Part shown: positions 42,308 through 51,339 of the stretch, one piece after another
Position numbering within the stretch: the first letter of the stretch is position 1
Layout: each line of letters begins with the position of its first letter
DNA from: a bacterium
GTDB lineage: Bacteria > Cyanobacteriota > Vampirovibrionia > Gastranaerophilales > UBA9971
DNA: 58,173 bases
Reading direction: 5' to 3'
NCBI GenBank assembly: GCA_037147175.1
Contig: JBAWVS010000010.1
Span: forward strand, 1 to 58,173
Notes under the pieces: generated by a model
Database searches by the model: none
The model's input: the letters and a program-made list of their open reading frames with translations, nothing else
What the model was told of the DNA's origin: nothing
Position numbers and translations under genes: made by a program

Positions 42308-42955
42308 GTGACTCTAGGATTATATGGTGAAAAACTAGGGATGACTCAAATTTATACTGAAGAAGGTATAGTCATTCCTGTAACAGTAATAAAAGTTGAA
42401 AAATTAACAGTAACTCAGATTAAAACCAAAAAAACTGATGGCTATGATGCTATACAAGTTGGTTTTTATGAATGCAAAAAGAAAAAATTAACAAATGCGC
42501 AAATAGGGCATTTAGAGAATAATAAATTACCTACATTTAGACATTTAAAAGAATTTAAAGTAGAAAATGCTGCTGATTATAAAGTAGGTCAAGAAATTGA
42601 TTTATCTGTTATGGAAAATGTTGAAAAAGTTGATGTAACAGGAAAATCAATAGGTAAAGGTTTTCAGGGAACAATAAAACGTCATAATTTTTCAAGAGGG
42701 CCAATGAGCCATGGTTCAAAGAACCATAGACTCCCTGGTTCTATTGGTGCAGGAACAACTCCCGGCAGAGTCTATAAAGGCTTAAAAATGGCGGGTAAAA
42801 TGGGAAATAAACAAGTAACAGTAAGCAAACTTAAAGTTGCTAAAATCGACAAAGAAAGAAGTTTGTTACTTATAAAAGGATCTGTACCCGGTCCCGAAGG
42901 AAAAATTGTTAAAATTCAACCTTCGAGAACGGTATGGAATTCAAATAATAAATAA
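42308..42955 (+). CDS. rplC: 50S ribosomal protein L3
   Basis: A 215-residue L3 starting with GTG behind GAGAGGAAA. It has GLYGEKLGMTQIYTEEG at the N-terminus and the family signature FSRGPMSHGSKNHRLPGSIG. L3 is one of the two proteins that start assembly of the large subunit. Confidence 0.97.
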   Translation: MTLGLYGEKLGMTQIYTEEGIVIPVTVIKVEKLTVTQIKTKKTDGYDAIQVGFYECKKKKLTNAQIGHLENNKLPTFRHLKEFKVENAADYKVGQEIDLSVMENVEKVDVTGKSIGKGFQGTIKRHNFSRGPMSHGSKNHRLPGSIGAGTTPGRVYKGLKMAGKMGNKQVTVSKLKVAKIDKERSLLLIKGSVPGPEGKIVKIQPSRTVWNSNNK

Positions 42956-42996
42956 ATTCAATCAAAAATCTGAATATAAATTTGAGGAAAAATATA

Positions 42997-43632
42997 ATGT
43001 CAAAGCAGTTAATAATACATAATAGCGATGGAAGCGAATTAGGGCACATCGATATAGATGAAAAAGTATTTGGTGAAGAACCAAATGTTCATATTATGCA
43101 CCTTGCGGTAAGACGTCAATTAAGTAACGCACGTTCAGGAAATGCTTGCACAAAAACACGTGCGGAAGTTCGTGGCGGCGGTAAAAAACCCTGGAAACAA
43201 AAAGGTACAGGCAGAGCAAGAGCAGGAAGTTTAAGAAGTCCTTTATTCGTTGGTGGTGGTGTAATATTTGGACCAAAACCTCGCGATTACAGTTTTTCAA
43301 TGCCTGCAAAAGCAAGAAGACTGGCATTAAGATCAGCTTTATCTGCAAGAACAGAAAGCATTAAAGTAATAAAAGATTTTTCTGCTATAGCTACTCCAAA
43401 AACAAAAGAATTTATCAAAATATTGAATTCAATGACTTTGAGTGGAAAAATTCTCATTGTTGCAGATGTAAATAATGCAGAAAACCAGCACTTAAAATTA
43501 TCGTCAAGTAATGTCCCTAACGTTAAGTTGATATTACCTTCAAACCTTAACGTGAAAGATCTTTTAGAAGCGGATAATATTGTTATAACTGAATCTGCAA
43601 TAAAAGATATAACAGAGAGGTTAACAAAATAA
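42997..43632 (+). CDS. rplD: 50S ribosomal protein L4
   Basis: About 211 residues. The internal loop NARSGNACTKTRAEVRGGGKK and WKQKGTGRARAGSLRSPLF, which reaches into the exit tunnel, are intact. I place the start at ATG 42997, because the upstream TTG (42982) lies inside the ribosome binding site GAGG. It ends one codon before the L23 start. Confidence 0.97.
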   Translation: MSKQLIIHNSDGSELGHIDIDEKVFGEEPNVHIMHLAVRRQLSNARSGNACTKTRAEVRGGGKKPWKQKGTGRARAGSLRSPLFVGGGVIFGPKPRDYSFSMPAKARRLALRSALSARTESIKVIKDFSAIATPKTKEFIKILNSMTLSGKILIVADVNNAENQHLKLSSSNVPNVKLILPSNLNVKDLLEADNIVITESAIKDITERLTK

Positions 43633-43941
43633 ATGAGTACTTTAAGACAAGAGCAAGAATACTTATATCAGGTGATTAAAAGACCGCTCGTAACAGAGAA
43701 GTCAAGCAGTCAAACATCATTAGGTAAATATACTTTTGAAGTATTGAGAGATGCAACAAAAATTGATATTCAAAAAGCTATAGAGCTTCTTTTTCCGGGA
43801 AGAAAAGTAAAGGAAGTAAGAACAATCTATATGCCAAGCAAAGAAAAAAGACGCGGCAAGAAAATGGGAAGAACTCAATCAGGTAAAAAAGCAATTGTAA
43901 CCATTGAGGGTGAACCTATTGAAGAATTACTAGGAGCATAA
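43633..43941 (+). CDS. rplW: 50S ribosomal protein L23
   Basis: A 102-residue L23 ([45 protein letters not shown]). It lies at the tunnel exit and docks SRP and trigger factor. It starts directly after the rplD stop codon; only two bases separate it from rplB. Confidence 0.97.
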   Translation: MSTLRQEQEYLYQVIKRPLVTEKSSSQTSLGKYTFEVLRDATKIDIQKAIELLFPGRKVKEVRTIYMPSKEKRRGKKMGRTQSGKKAIVTIEGEPIEELLGA

Positions 43942-43943
43942 AA

Positions 43944-44765
43944 ATGGGTATTCGTAAAATAAAACCGACAACTCCCGGTCAAAGATGTGTAATGCTTAAT
44001 GATTTTGCGGAATTAACAACCGATAAACCAGAAAAGTCATTACTGAAATTTAAAAATAAAAGATCCGGAAGAAATAATACAGGTAGAATAACCTGTCAAC
44101 ACAAAGGCGGCGGAAGCAGAAAAGCTTATAGGATTATTGATTTTAAAAGAAACAAACACAATATCCCTGCTGTAGTTAAAAGTATCGAGTATGATCCAAA
44201 CAGAAATGTAAGAATTTCTTTGGTGGATTACGCAGATGGTGAAAAAAGATATATTCTTTCACCAAACGGTATTAAAATAGGCGATACACTTTTTAGCGGA
44301 CCGGAGAGCGAAATCAGAACAGGTAATGCACTTCCATTAGAAAATATACCTCTTGGTACTATAGTTCATAATATCGAACTAATAGCCAAAAAAGGCGGTC
44401 AAATGGTAAGAAGTGCAGGAGTTGGCGCTCAGGTTATGGCTAAAGAAGGTGATTATGTTACCATAAAACTTCCAAGTTCAGAAATGAGAATGGTTCGTAA
44501 AGAATGTTACGCAACCATAGGTGTTTTGGGTAATTTAGACCATAAAAACCAGAGAATAGGTAAAGCTGGAAGAAACAGATGGAAAGGGATTAAGCCTACA
44601 GTCAGAGGTAGCGTTAAAAACCCTTGTGATCACCCACACGGCGGTGGAGAAGGTAAATGTCCTATAGGTGGACAACCGAAAACACCTTGGGGTAAACCTG
44701 CTTTGGGCTATAAAACAAGAAAACGTAAAGCATCTGATAGATTAATTGTCAGAAAACGTAAATAA
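43944..44765 (+). CDS. rplB: 50S ribosomal protein L2
   Basis: A 273-residue L2 with [19 protein letters not shown] in the N-terminal domain and the conserved C-terminal block [19 protein letters not shown], which contains the histidine near the peptidyl-transferase centre. Length and motifs are typical. Confidence 0.98.
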   Translation: MGIRKIKPTTPGQRCVMLNDFAELTTDKPEKSLLKFKNKRSGRNNTGRITCQHKGGGSRKAYRIIDFKRNKHNIPAVVKSIEYDPNRNVRISLVDYADGEKRYILSPNGIKIGDTLFSGPESEIRTGNALPLENIPLGTIVHNIELIAKKGGQMVRSAGVGAQVMAKEGDYVTIKLPSSEMRMVRKECYATIGVLGNLDHKNQRIGKAGRNRWKGIKPTVRGSVKNPCDHPHGGGEGKCPIGGQPKTPWGKPALGYKTRKRKASDRLIVRKRK

Positions 44766-44779
44766 GGAGAACTTAATTA

Positions 44780-45061
44780 ATGTCTCGTTCATTAAAAAAA
44801 GGACCTTTCGTAGAAGAGTCATTGATGAAAAAAATCGAAAAGATGAATTCTGCAGGTGACAAAAAAGTCGTTAAAACCTGGTCAAGACCGTCAATGATTA
44901 TTCCGGAAATGTTAAATCATACAATAGCTGTACATAACGGTAAAACACATGTTCCTATTTATATAACAGAACAAATGATAGGACATAGACTTGGTGAATT
45001 TGCCCCAACAAGGTTTTATCGCGGACATGCCGGTTCCGCTAAAACCGCAAAGAGGACATAA
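44780..45061 (+). CDS. rpsS: 30S ribosomal protein S19
   Basis: A 93-residue S19 ([39 protein letters not shown]). It lies in the 30S head beside S13. AAGGAG precedes the ATG. Confidence 0.97.
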   Translation: MSRSLKKGPFVEESLMKKIEKMNSAGDKKVVKTWSRPSMIIPEMLNHTIAVHNGKTHVPIYITEQMIGHRLGEFAPTRFYRGHAGSAKTAKRT

Positions 45062-45064
45062 ACA

Positions 45065-45409
45065 ATGGAAGTAAAATCAAAAGAAAGTTATATTAGAATG
45101 CCTGCCAGAAAATTGCGCAGGGTAATAAACGAAGTGCGCGGCAAAAAAGTTCCGGATGCATTAAATATCCTTAAATTTATGCCGTATTTTGCAGCAAAAG
45201 TTGTTGAGAAAAATCTTGTCAATGCTGTTGCAAACGCATCTGAAAAGTGGGGTGTGGTTTCTGATAATTTAGTTGTATCTGAAATCTATGCTGATGAAGG
45301 TCCTACCTATAAAAGAGCAAAACCAAGAGCTCAAGGAAGAATCTACAAAATATTAAAACGCACCTCTCACTTAACCGTACAAGTAAAAGTAGTTGAAGAA
45401 AAAAAATAA
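45065..45409 (+). CDS. rplV: 50S ribosomal protein L22
   Basis: A 114-residue L22 (RMPARKLRRVINEVRGKK; tunnel hairpin AYADEGP-type stretch YADEGPTYKRAKPRAQGR). It starts 3 bases after rpsS. The macrolide-contact loop appears normal. Confidence 0.97.
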   Translation: MEVKSKESYIRMPARKLRRVINEVRGKKVPDALNILKFMPYFAAKVVEKNLVNAVANASEKWGVVSDNLVVSEIYADEGPTYKRAKPRAQGRIYKILKRTSHLTVQVKVVEEKK

Positions 45410-45426
45410 TCATTTAAATTCTCTCA

Positions 45427-45449
45427 ACTTGTAATTTTAAAAAACAAGT
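45427..45449 (+). promoter_or_regulatory. Small stem-loop between rplV and rpsC
   Basis: ACTTGT (45427-45432) pairs with ACAAGT (45444-45449) across an A/T-rich loop. It is weak but is one of a series of stems in the operon gaps. Confidence 0.35.
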
Positions 45450-45474
45450 ACTTATATAAAAAGGAGGCTAACCC

Positions 45475-46200
45475 TTGGGTCAGAAAGTACATCCAACAGG
45501 ATTCAGAATAGGCGTAATAAAACCTTGGTTAAGCAATTGGTACGCATCCAAAAATAATTATGCTGAATTATTAGACGAAGATAATAAAATTCGTAAATAC
45601 ATAAAGAAAAAATTATATTCTGCAAGCATTAGCAGAATAGTAATAGATAGAAAAGCAACAACTGTTAATGTTAATATAATTTCTGCAAAACCGGGAATTA
45701 TAGTCGGCAGAGGCGGTCAAGGTATTGATGATTTAAGAAATGAATTGAACAAATTTGTTAAAAAACGTGTTCAAATCAACGTTCTTGAAGTTGCAAGAGT
45801 TGACGCTGATGCGCAGTTGGTAGCAGAATTTATCGCTCAACAACTCGAAAAAAGGGTTGTATTCAGAAGAGCAATGAAGCAAGCTATTCAAAGAGCTATG
45901 CGTTCAGGAATTCAGGGAATAAAAGTTGCAGTATCAGGTCGTTTAGGCGGAGCTGAAATTGCAAGAACCGAATGGGCTAAAGAAGGAAGAATCCCTCTTC
46001 AGACATTAAGAGCAGATGTTGATTATGGTTTTGCAGAAGCTGATACCATAATGGGGCTTATAGGTGTTAAAACCTGGATATTTAAAGGCGAAATCCTTCC
46101 CGGTGAAGCTGTAGATCAAAACATTAAGTCCAAAACAGCTGGCGGCCAAGAAGCACCGACTCAAAGAGCCGGCGGAAGACGCAGAGGAAAAAAACCATAA
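45475..46200 (+). CDS. rpsC: 30S ribosomal protein S3
   Basis: A 241-residue S3. It starts with TTG behind a strong AAAGGAGG. The N-terminus is [17 protein letters not shown]; the KH domain has [16 protein letters not shown], and the C-terminal part has [17 protein letters not shown]. The end is a basic tail (RRRGKKP). Confidence 0.97.
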   Translation: MGQKVHPTGFRIGVIKPWLSNWYASKNNYAELLDEDNKIRKYIKKKLYSASISRIVIDRKATTVNVNIISAKPGIIVGRGGQGIDDLRNELNKFVKKRVQINVLEVARVDADAQLVAEFIAQQLEKRVVFRRAMKQAIQRAMRSGIQGIKVAVSGRLGGAEIARTEWAKEGRIPLQTLRADVDYGFAEADTIMGLIGVKTWIFKGEILPGEAVDQNIKSKTAGGQEAPTQRAGGRRRGKKP

Positions 46201-46215
46201 ATCGCTAGAAGCGAT
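46201..46215 (+). promoter_or_regulatory. Small stem-loop between rpsC and rplP
   Basis: ATCGCT (46201-46206), loop AGA, AGCGAT (46210-46215), directly behind the S3 stop codon. Confidence 0.35.
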
Positions 46216-46245
46216 AATCAGTATAAGCATTAGGAGCAAATTAAA

Positions 46246-46653
46246 ATGTTAATGCCGAAAAGAACTAAATATAGAAAGCATATGCGTGGTAGAATGACAG
46301 GCACAGAAACCAGAGGCGTTGCTTTAGAATACGGAGAATACGGACTACAGGCTCTTGAACCGGCTTGGATCAACAGCAGACAAATTGAAGCTGCAAGACG
46401 AGCTATGACAAGATCTATTAAAAGAGGCGGTCGCGTATGGATTAAAATTTTTCCTGACAAAGTTGTTACTGCAAAACCTGCTGAAACAAGGATGGGTTCA
46501 GGAAAAGGCGCACCTGACTACTGGGTAGCAGTTGTAAAACCCGGTCGTATCTTATTTGAGATGAGCGGTGTAGACAGAGCTGTTGCACGAGAAGCTATGG
46601 AACTTGCTGCGCAAAAACTCCCAATTAAAGTTCGAGTCATCGAAAAACAATAA
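46246..46653 (+). CDS. rplP: 50S ribosomal protein L16
   Basis: A 135-residue L16 ([43 protein letters not shown]). It organises the A-site region of the large subunit. TTAGGAG precedes the ATG. Confidence 0.97.
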   Translation: MLMPKRTKYRKHMRGRMTGTETRGVALEYGEYGLQALEPAWINSRQIEAARRAMTRSIKRGGRVWIKIFPDKVVTAKPAETRMGSGKGAPDYWVAVVKPGRILFEMSGVDRAVAREAMELAAQKLPIKVRVIEKQ

Positions 46654-46669
46654 TACAGGTATATAGCAA

Positions 46670-46686
46670 AGGTGATCAGGTCACCT
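46670..46686 (+). promoter_or_regulatory. Small stem-loop between rplP and rpmC
   Basis: AGGTGA (46670-46675) pairs with TCACCT (46681-46686) around TCAGG, before the L29 start. Confidence 0.35.
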
Positions 46687-46710
46687 GAAAAAATAATAGT
46701 GGTGGACAAT

Positions 46711-46911
46711 ATGAAATTACAAGAAATGAAAGATCACACCATAGAGGAATTAAAAGAACAGATTATTTCTCTAAGAAAAGATTTATTCGATCTAAGAATA
46801 AAAAAAGCAACATATAAATTAGAAAACACATCAGAAATTTCTAAAAAAAGACGTATGATTGCTCAAATCAAAACTGTTATAAAACAAAAACAGTTACAAT
46901 TAGCAATATAA
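46711..46911 (+). CDS. rpmC: 50S ribosomal protein L29
   Basis: A 66-residue L29, two long helices (MKDHTIEELKEQIISLRKDL; SKKRRMIAQIKTVIKQKQ). I set the start at ATG 46711 with GGTGGA just upstream; a GTG at 46672 would add 13 residues foreign to the family. Confidence 0.95.
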   Translation: MKLQEMKDHTIEELKEQIISLRKDLFDLRIKKATYKLENTSEISKKRRMIAQIKTVIKQKQLQLAI

Positions 46912-46960
46912 GTTAATTAATCCGTAAAAAATAAATATTCCAAAAGTTGAGGAAAATAGA

Positions 46961-47206
46961 ATGCCTAAAAAGGAAAAAACAGGACTGGTTGTCAGTATAA
47001 AAATGGATAAAACCGTTGTTGTAAACGTTGCTGAGTACAAACCGCATCCAATTTACAAAAAAATTATTTCAACAACAAAAAAATATAAAGCACACAATAC
47101 AGAATTTGTTTGTAATGTAGGCGATGAAGTCAAAATCGTTGAATGTAAGCCTATAAGTAAAACAAAATTGTGGCAATTAGCTGAAATTACTAAAAAAGCA
47201 ACATAA
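46961..47206 (+). CDS. rpsQ: 30S ribosomal protein S17
   Basis: An 81-residue S17 with the OB-fold pattern TGLVVSIKMDKTVVVNV, HPIYKKIISTTKKYKAH and VGDEVKIVECKPISKTK. A 106-base gap without visible gene follows before rplN. Confidence 0.97.
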   Translation: MPKKEKTGLVVSIKMDKTVVVNVAEYKPHPIYKKIISTTKKYKAHNTEFVCNVGDEVKIVECKPISKTKLWQLAEITKKAT

Positions 47207-47312
47207 TAAAAAATTTATTTAAGTAAAAATGTTGTTGTGATAGAATTTCAAAATTGCAAGTAATAAAAACCCAGATAATTTCGAGATAATCCTAAGGTAA
47301 GGACAAAATAAA

Positions 47313-47681
47313 ATGATACAACAGGAAACAAGATTAAAAGTAGCTGATAATACCGGAGCTAAAGAGCTTTTATGTATAAGAGTTCTTGGCAGTTCCAATC
47401 AACAATGTGCCGGAATCGGCGGTGTAATCGTTGCTACAGTAAAACAAGCATCACCGAACATGCCGGTAAAAAAATCTGATGTGGTTAAAGCTGTGGTAGT
47501 AAGAACAAAAACGACAGTAAAAAGACCTGATGGTACAAGCATTAGATTTGACGAAAATGCAGCTGTTATTATTAACAAAGACGGCAATCCAGTCGGAACT
47601 CGTGTTTTTGGGCCGGTAGCACGTGAATTGCGTGAAAAAAATTACATGAAAATTATTTCACTGGCACCAGAAGTTATTTAG
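47313..47681 (+). CDS. rplN: 50S ribosomal protein L14
   Basis: A 122-residue L14 ([60 protein letters not shown]). It has the full, typical length. Confidence 0.98.
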   Translation: MIQQETRLKVADNTGAKELLCIRVLGSSNQQCAGIGGVIVATVKQASPNMPVKKSDVVKAVVVRTKTTVKRPDGTSIRFDENAAVIINKDGNPVGTRVFGPVARELREKNYMKIISLAPEVI

Positions 47682-47744
47682 GTGAAATACAACCCCGAAA
47701 CTTAAATTATTCCAGATTTATTAAAACAAGGACTGCGTGAAACA

Positions 47745-48083
47745 ATGAAAGAAAAAGGAAAAAAACTTCATATAAAAACCGGTGACAGAGTAATGGTAAT
47801 TGCCGGCAAAGACAAAGGTAAAGTGTCAAATGTGAAGAAAGCTTTGCCTCAACAAAATAAAGTAATCGTTGAAGATGCGAATATGATCACAAAAGCAATG
47901 AAAGCAAATCCAATGGCAAACTTTCAAGGTGGTTTAATTAAAATGGAAGCACCTTTGAATGTATCAAAAGTAATGCTTTATTGTGCAAAATGTGAAAAAC
48001 CGACCAGAATAAGTTATAAAGTACTCGAAAATGGTAAAAAAACCAGAGTATGTAAAAAATGTAGCGAACAATTTGACGTATAG
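47745..48083 (+). CDS. rplX: 50S ribosomal protein L24, zinc-ribbon form
   Basis: A 112-residue L24 with the KOW motif (IKTGDRVMVIAGKDKGKV). The C-terminus has four cysteines in two pairs, CAKC and CKKC, so this is the zinc-binding form. It stands between L14 and L5 as in other bacteria. Confidence 0.96.
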   Translation: MKEKGKKLHIKTGDRVMVIAGKDKGKVSNVKKALPQQNKVIVEDANMITKAMKANPMANFQGGLIKMEAPLNVSKVMLYCAKCEKPTRISYKVLENGKKTRVCKKCSEQFDV

Positions 48084-48092
48084 CGTTTGTAA

Positions 48093-48119
48093 TCTTCGGT
48101 GATCAATGAAAGCCGAAGA
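48093..48119 (+). promoter_or_regulatory. Stem-loop between rplX and rplE
   Basis: TCTTCGGT (48093-48100) pairs with GCCGAAGA (48112-48119), one T-G pair, in the 105-base gap. Confidence 0.45.
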
Positions 48120-48188
48120 ATCTGACAAAAAACGCATAAAATATATTCAGGTGCGTCGGAATGTACCAAACAAAAGAGGAAAAAATAA

Positions 48189-48740
48189 ATGACAGTAGCA
48201 AAAAAATTAAAAAATCAGTATCACGAAGATGCAGTACCAAAATTAAAAGAAAAGTTTGGTTATAAAAATACTTATGAAATCCCAAAACTTGTAAAAGTTA
48301 CAATAAACATGGGTGTCGGCGAAGCAGTACAGAATGTAAAAATGCTTGATGCCGCAGTAAAAGAACTTACTAAAATATCAGGTCAAAAACCTGTTATTAC
48401 AAGAGCAAAAAAATCAATCGCAACCTACAAATTAAGACAGGGCATGCCCATAGGTACAATGGTTACCTTGAGAGGGCATAAAATGTATGATTTTCTTCAA
48501 AAATTAGTCTCCATTGCTCTTCCAAGAATTAGAGATTTTCGTGGAGTTAATGATAAAAGTTTTGACGGAAGAGGCAATTATTCTCTTGGATTAAAAGAAC
48601 AAATGCTTTTCCCTGAAATTAAATATGATGATGTTGATGTTACAAGAGGCATGGATATTACTATTGTGACAACAGCAAAAACCGATGAAGAAGCAAAAGC
48701 TTTGCTTGCAGAGCTTGGAATGCCGTTCAGAAAAAGATAA
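48189..48740 (+). CDS. rplE: 50S ribosomal protein L5
   Basis: A 183-residue L5 ([51 protein letters not shown]). It binds 5S rRNA and contacts the P-site tRNA. AAAGAGGAAAAAATAA precedes the ATG. Confidence 0.98.
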   Translation: MTVAKKLKNQYHEDAVPKLKEKFGYKNTYEIPKLVKVTINMGVGEAVQNVKMLDAAVKELTKISGQKPVITRAKKSIATYKLRQGMPIGTMVTLRGHKMYDFLQKLVSIALPRIRDFRGVNDKSFDGRGNYSLGLKEQMLFPEIKYDDVDVTRGMDITIVTTAKTDEEAKALLAELGMPFRKR

Positions 48741-48789
48741 ATAACAACTAAAAAAACAAATTAAAATTAATATAAAAGGAGAAAATATC

Positions 48790-48996
48790 TTGGCTAAAAG
48801 GGCAATGATAATAAAAGAAAAAAAGAGAGAAGCCTTAGTTGCAGCGGGAAAATATCCAAAAGTAAAATTACATAACAGATGCAGCGTATGCGGCAGACCT
48901 AAAGGATTTCACAGAGATTTCGGTCTTTGCAGAATCCATTTAAGAGAATTTGCTCACAGAGGATTGCTGCCAGGAGTTACAAAATCAAGCTGGTAA
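48790..48996 (+). CDS. rpsN: 30S ribosomal protein S14, zinc form with Cys-to-His change
   Basis: A 68-residue protein (TTG start behind AAAAGGAG), close to the 61-residue type-Z S14. The zinc ligands should be four cysteines; here they read Cys31 and Cys34 (CSVC), Cys47 and His50 (CRIH), so the last one is histidine. The rest ([23 protein letters not shown]) is typical. Zinc can be bound by three Cys and one His, so the protein is probably functional. Confidence 0.95.
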   Translation: MAKRAMIIKEKKREALVAAGKYPKVKLHNRCSVCGRPKGFHRDFGLCRIHLREFAHRGLLPGVTKSSW

Positions 48997-49008
48997 TAAG
49001 GTTTTAGA

Positions 49009-49046
49009 TTGTCATGCAGGCATAGAACGCCTTATCTCAGTGACAA
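49009..49046 (+). promoter_or_regulatory. Stem-loop between rpsN and rpsH
   Basis: TTGTCA (49009-49014) pairs with TGACAA (49041-49046), and inside AGGC (49018-49021) pairs with GCCT (49029-49032). It fills most of the 81-base gap before S8. S8 regulates this operon in Escherichia coli, so a control site here would make sense, but the shape is not the known S8 site. Confidence 0.45.
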
Positions 49047-49077
49047 AAACAAATAAAACAAAGAGGAATAGATAAGA

Positions 49078-49473
49078 ATGAACACAGATCCAATAGCAGA
49101 TATGCTTACAAGAATAAGAAATGCCGGAATGGCTGATCATGCTTCAGTAGAAATGCCTTCTTCTAAATTAAAAGTAGAATTAGCAAAAGTACTAAAAGCT
49201 GAAGGATATATTTCGGAGTTTGCAGTAAAAGACGTTGACAAGTTTAAAATATTGTCAGTAGTTCTTAAATACAAAGAAAACGGCAAACCTATAATCAGCA
49301 AATTAAAAAGAGCCAGCAAACCCGGATTAAGGCTTTATATGAAGTCCAAAAATTTACCTAAAATATTAGGCGGGCTTGGTATTGCAATAGTAAGTACCAG
49401 CAGAGGTCTTTTAACAGACAGAAAAGCAAGAAAAGAAAACGTTGGCGGCGAAGTACTCTGTTACGTTTGGTAA
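49078..49473 (+). CDS. rpsH: 30S ribosomal protein S8
   Basis: A 131-residue S8 ([20 protein letters not shown]; the rRNA-binding end [20 protein letters not shown]). AAGAGGAATAGATAAG precedes the ATG. Confidence 0.98.
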   Translation: MNTDPIADMLTRIRNAGMADHASVEMPSSKLKVELAKVLKAEGYISEFAVKDVDKFKILSVVLKYKENGKPIISKLKRASKPGLRLYMKSKNLPKILGGLGIAIVSTSRGLLTDRKARKENVGGEVLCYVW

Positions 49474-49526
49474 TTTCTTCAAAACTATAAAAAAGTAAAC
49501 TAAAATATAAAATGGAGACCAATAAG

Positions 49527-50066
49527 ATGTCCAGGATAGGAAAAGCTCCTGTTATAATACCGGATAAAGTAGATGTAAAGCTTGAAGGAAACCTTGTAAA
49601 AGTTTCCGGTCCTTTAGGCAATTTGGATTGTGAAATAAGACAAGAAATTTCAATTGTTAAAGAAGATAATAAATTAATTCTTAAACCTAACAATGATGAA
49701 AGAAAAACCGGTGCGCTTTATGGCTTAAGCAGAACTCTTGTAAATAATATGGTAGTTGGTGTAAGTCAGGGATTTACCAAAACACTTGAAATACAAGGTG
49801 TTGGTTACAAAGCAGTAAAAGAAGGCAATGTCTTGAACCTTTCATTAGGTTATAGTCATCCTGTAAAAATAGATCCGCCTGCAGGAATTGAAATAGTTCT
49901 TGAAAGTCCTACTAAAATTATTGTTAAAGGTTTTGATAAACAGCTTGTAGGTGATATTGCAGCTTTGATAAGAAGCAAAAGACCGCCTGAAGTCTACAAA
50001 GGAAAAGGAATCAGATATGCCGGTGAGCATGTAAGAAGAAAAGCCGGTAAAACAGGTAAAAAATAA
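49527..50066 (+). CDS. rplF: 50S ribosomal protein L6
   Basis: About 179 residues with SRIGKAPVIIPDKVDVKLEG and IRSKRPPEVYKGKGIRYAGE. I set the start at ATG 49527, where GGAG stands 9 bases upstream; the ATG at 49512 overlaps that site. Confidence 0.97.
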   Translation: MSRIGKAPVIIPDKVDVKLEGNLVKVSGPLGNLDCEIRQEISIVKEDNKLILKPNNDERKTGALYGLSRTLVNNMVVGVSQGFTKTLEIQGVGYKAVKEGNVLNLSLGYSHPVKIDPPAGIEIVLESPTKIIVKGFDKQLVGDIAALIRSKRPPEVYKGKGIRYAGEHVRRKAGKTGKK

Positions 50067-50087
50067 GTTTTAATTCAAGGTGATAAA

Positions 50088-50456
50088 ATGATTAAGAAAA
50101 AAGTAAGAAAATTAGTAACAGCAAAAAGACATAAAAGAATCAGAGTAACCCTTTCAGGTACTACTGAAAAACCAAGATTAGCTGTATACAGAAGCACTAA
50201 ACATATTTATGCTCAAATTATTGATGACACAAAAGGCATTACTTTAGCTTCCGCAGGAAGTGTTGAACCTGTCGTGAAAGCATCAAGACCGCACGGTGGA
50301 AACGTCGAAGCTTCAAAAGAAATTGGAAAGCTTCTTGCTGAAAGAGCCATAAAAGCCGGAATAAGCAAAGTGGTATTTGATAGAGGCGGATACCTTTATC
50401 ATGGCAGAATTGCTGCTTTAGCTGATGCGGCAAGAGAAGCAGGACTTGAATTCTAA
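50088..50456 (+). CDS. rplR: 50S ribosomal protein L18
   Basis: A 122-residue L18 ([51 protein letters not shown]). It binds 5S rRNA. It is the last ribosomal gene here: a strong terminator follows instead of rpsE. Confidence 0.98.
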   Translation: MIKKKVRKLVTAKRHKRIRVTLSGTTEKPRLAVYRSTKHIYAQIIDDTKGITLASAGSVEPVVKASRPHGGNVEASKEIGKLLAERAIKAGISKVVFDRGGYLYHGRIAALADAAREAGLEF

Positions 50457-50496
50457 TATTTGGTACAGAATTAGAATTATATAATTTTGCAAATAT

Positions 50497-50530
50497 AAAA
50501 AAGGTGAGTCTTGTAGATTCATCTTTTTTT
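50497..50530 (+). terminator. Terminator closing the S10/spc operon after L18
   Basis: Bases 50497-50510 and 50516-50529 form a 14-pair stem (two G-T pairs) with a 5-base loop and end in a run of T. It is a complete intrinsic terminator. Confidence 0.85.
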
Positions 50531-50581
50531 ATGATTATAATAAATTAAACAAAACTGAGTCAGAATTAAGAGGATATTTTT

Positions 50582-51253
50582 ATGGAAGTATCAATAAATA
50601 AGCCGTTAAATTTAACAGTATGTTCACATCCGTTAATTTCAAATAATCTTGCTATATTAAGAAATAAAAATACTCCATCAGAAAAATTCCGAAATGCTGT
50701 GCAAAAGATTGCGCATGTACTGTTTTATAAAGCAACAAAAAATTTGCCTGTAAGCACGACTACCATTGAAACGCCTTTAATGAGTATGCAGGCAGAAATT
50801 ATTGCTCCTGATGCGGAAATAATAATAGCACCGATATTAAGGGCTGGTTTGATTTTTTCTGATGCGGCTTTAGAAATTTTACCCCAGGCAAGAATTCATC
50901 ATATAGGTTTATATAGAGATGAAGAAACCTTAAAGCCTGTTCCTTATTATAACAATTTACCGGATTCTTTTAAATCACCGGAAAAAACTTTTATTTATCT
51001 TTTAGACCCCATGCTTGCTACAGGCGGTTCAGCAGTTGCAGCTATTAAATTATTTACAGAGATGAATATTCCTCAAAAAAATATAACTTTTGTTTCTTTA
51101 ATTTCTTCTCCGCAGGGAATTGATAAAATTAACTCTAAATACAATGGTATAAATATTGTTACAGCAAGTGTAGACACCAGATTAAACGAAATAGGATATA
51201 TTTTGCCCGGCTTGGGAGATGCAGGCGACAGAGCGTTTAATACAAAATATTAG
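50582..51253 (+). CDS. upp: Uracil phosphoribosyltransferase
   Basis: A 223-residue enzyme with the PRPP loop in YLLDPMLATGGSAVAAIKLF, the early block HPLISNNLAILRNKNTP, the APILRAGLIF loop and the C-terminal uracil-binding region GYILPGLGDAGDRAFNT. It salvages uracil to UMP. AAGAGGATATTTTT precedes the ATG. It stands directly behind the ribosomal operon, with its own start. Confidence 0.96.
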   Translation: MEVSINKPLNLTVCSHPLISNNLAILRNKNTPSEKFRNAVQKIAHVLFYKATKNLPVSTTTIETPLMSMQAEIIAPDAEIIIAPILRAGLIFSDAALEILPQARIHHIGLYRDEETLKPVPYYNNLPDSFKSPEKTFIYLLDPMLATGGSAVAAIKLFTEMNIPQKNITFVSLISSPQGIDKINSKYNGINIVTASVDTRLNEIGYILPGLGDAGDRAFNTKY

Positions 51254-51277
51254 ATAAAGATATAGTTTAATAATATT

Positions 51278-51320
51278 TATAAAGTATAATATAGTTTAGA
51301 ATAGCATATTATACTTTATA
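51278..51320 (+). terminator. 15-bp AT-rich hairpin between upp and fliO
   Basis: TATAAAGTATAATAT (51278-51292) and its exact reverse complement (51306-51320) enclose 13 bases; TGTTTTTG follows. It fits a weak terminator for upp. Each arm contains TATAAT, so it might also be a promoter site. Confidence 0.5.
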
Positions 51321-51339
51321 TGTTTTTGAGGAAATTAAA

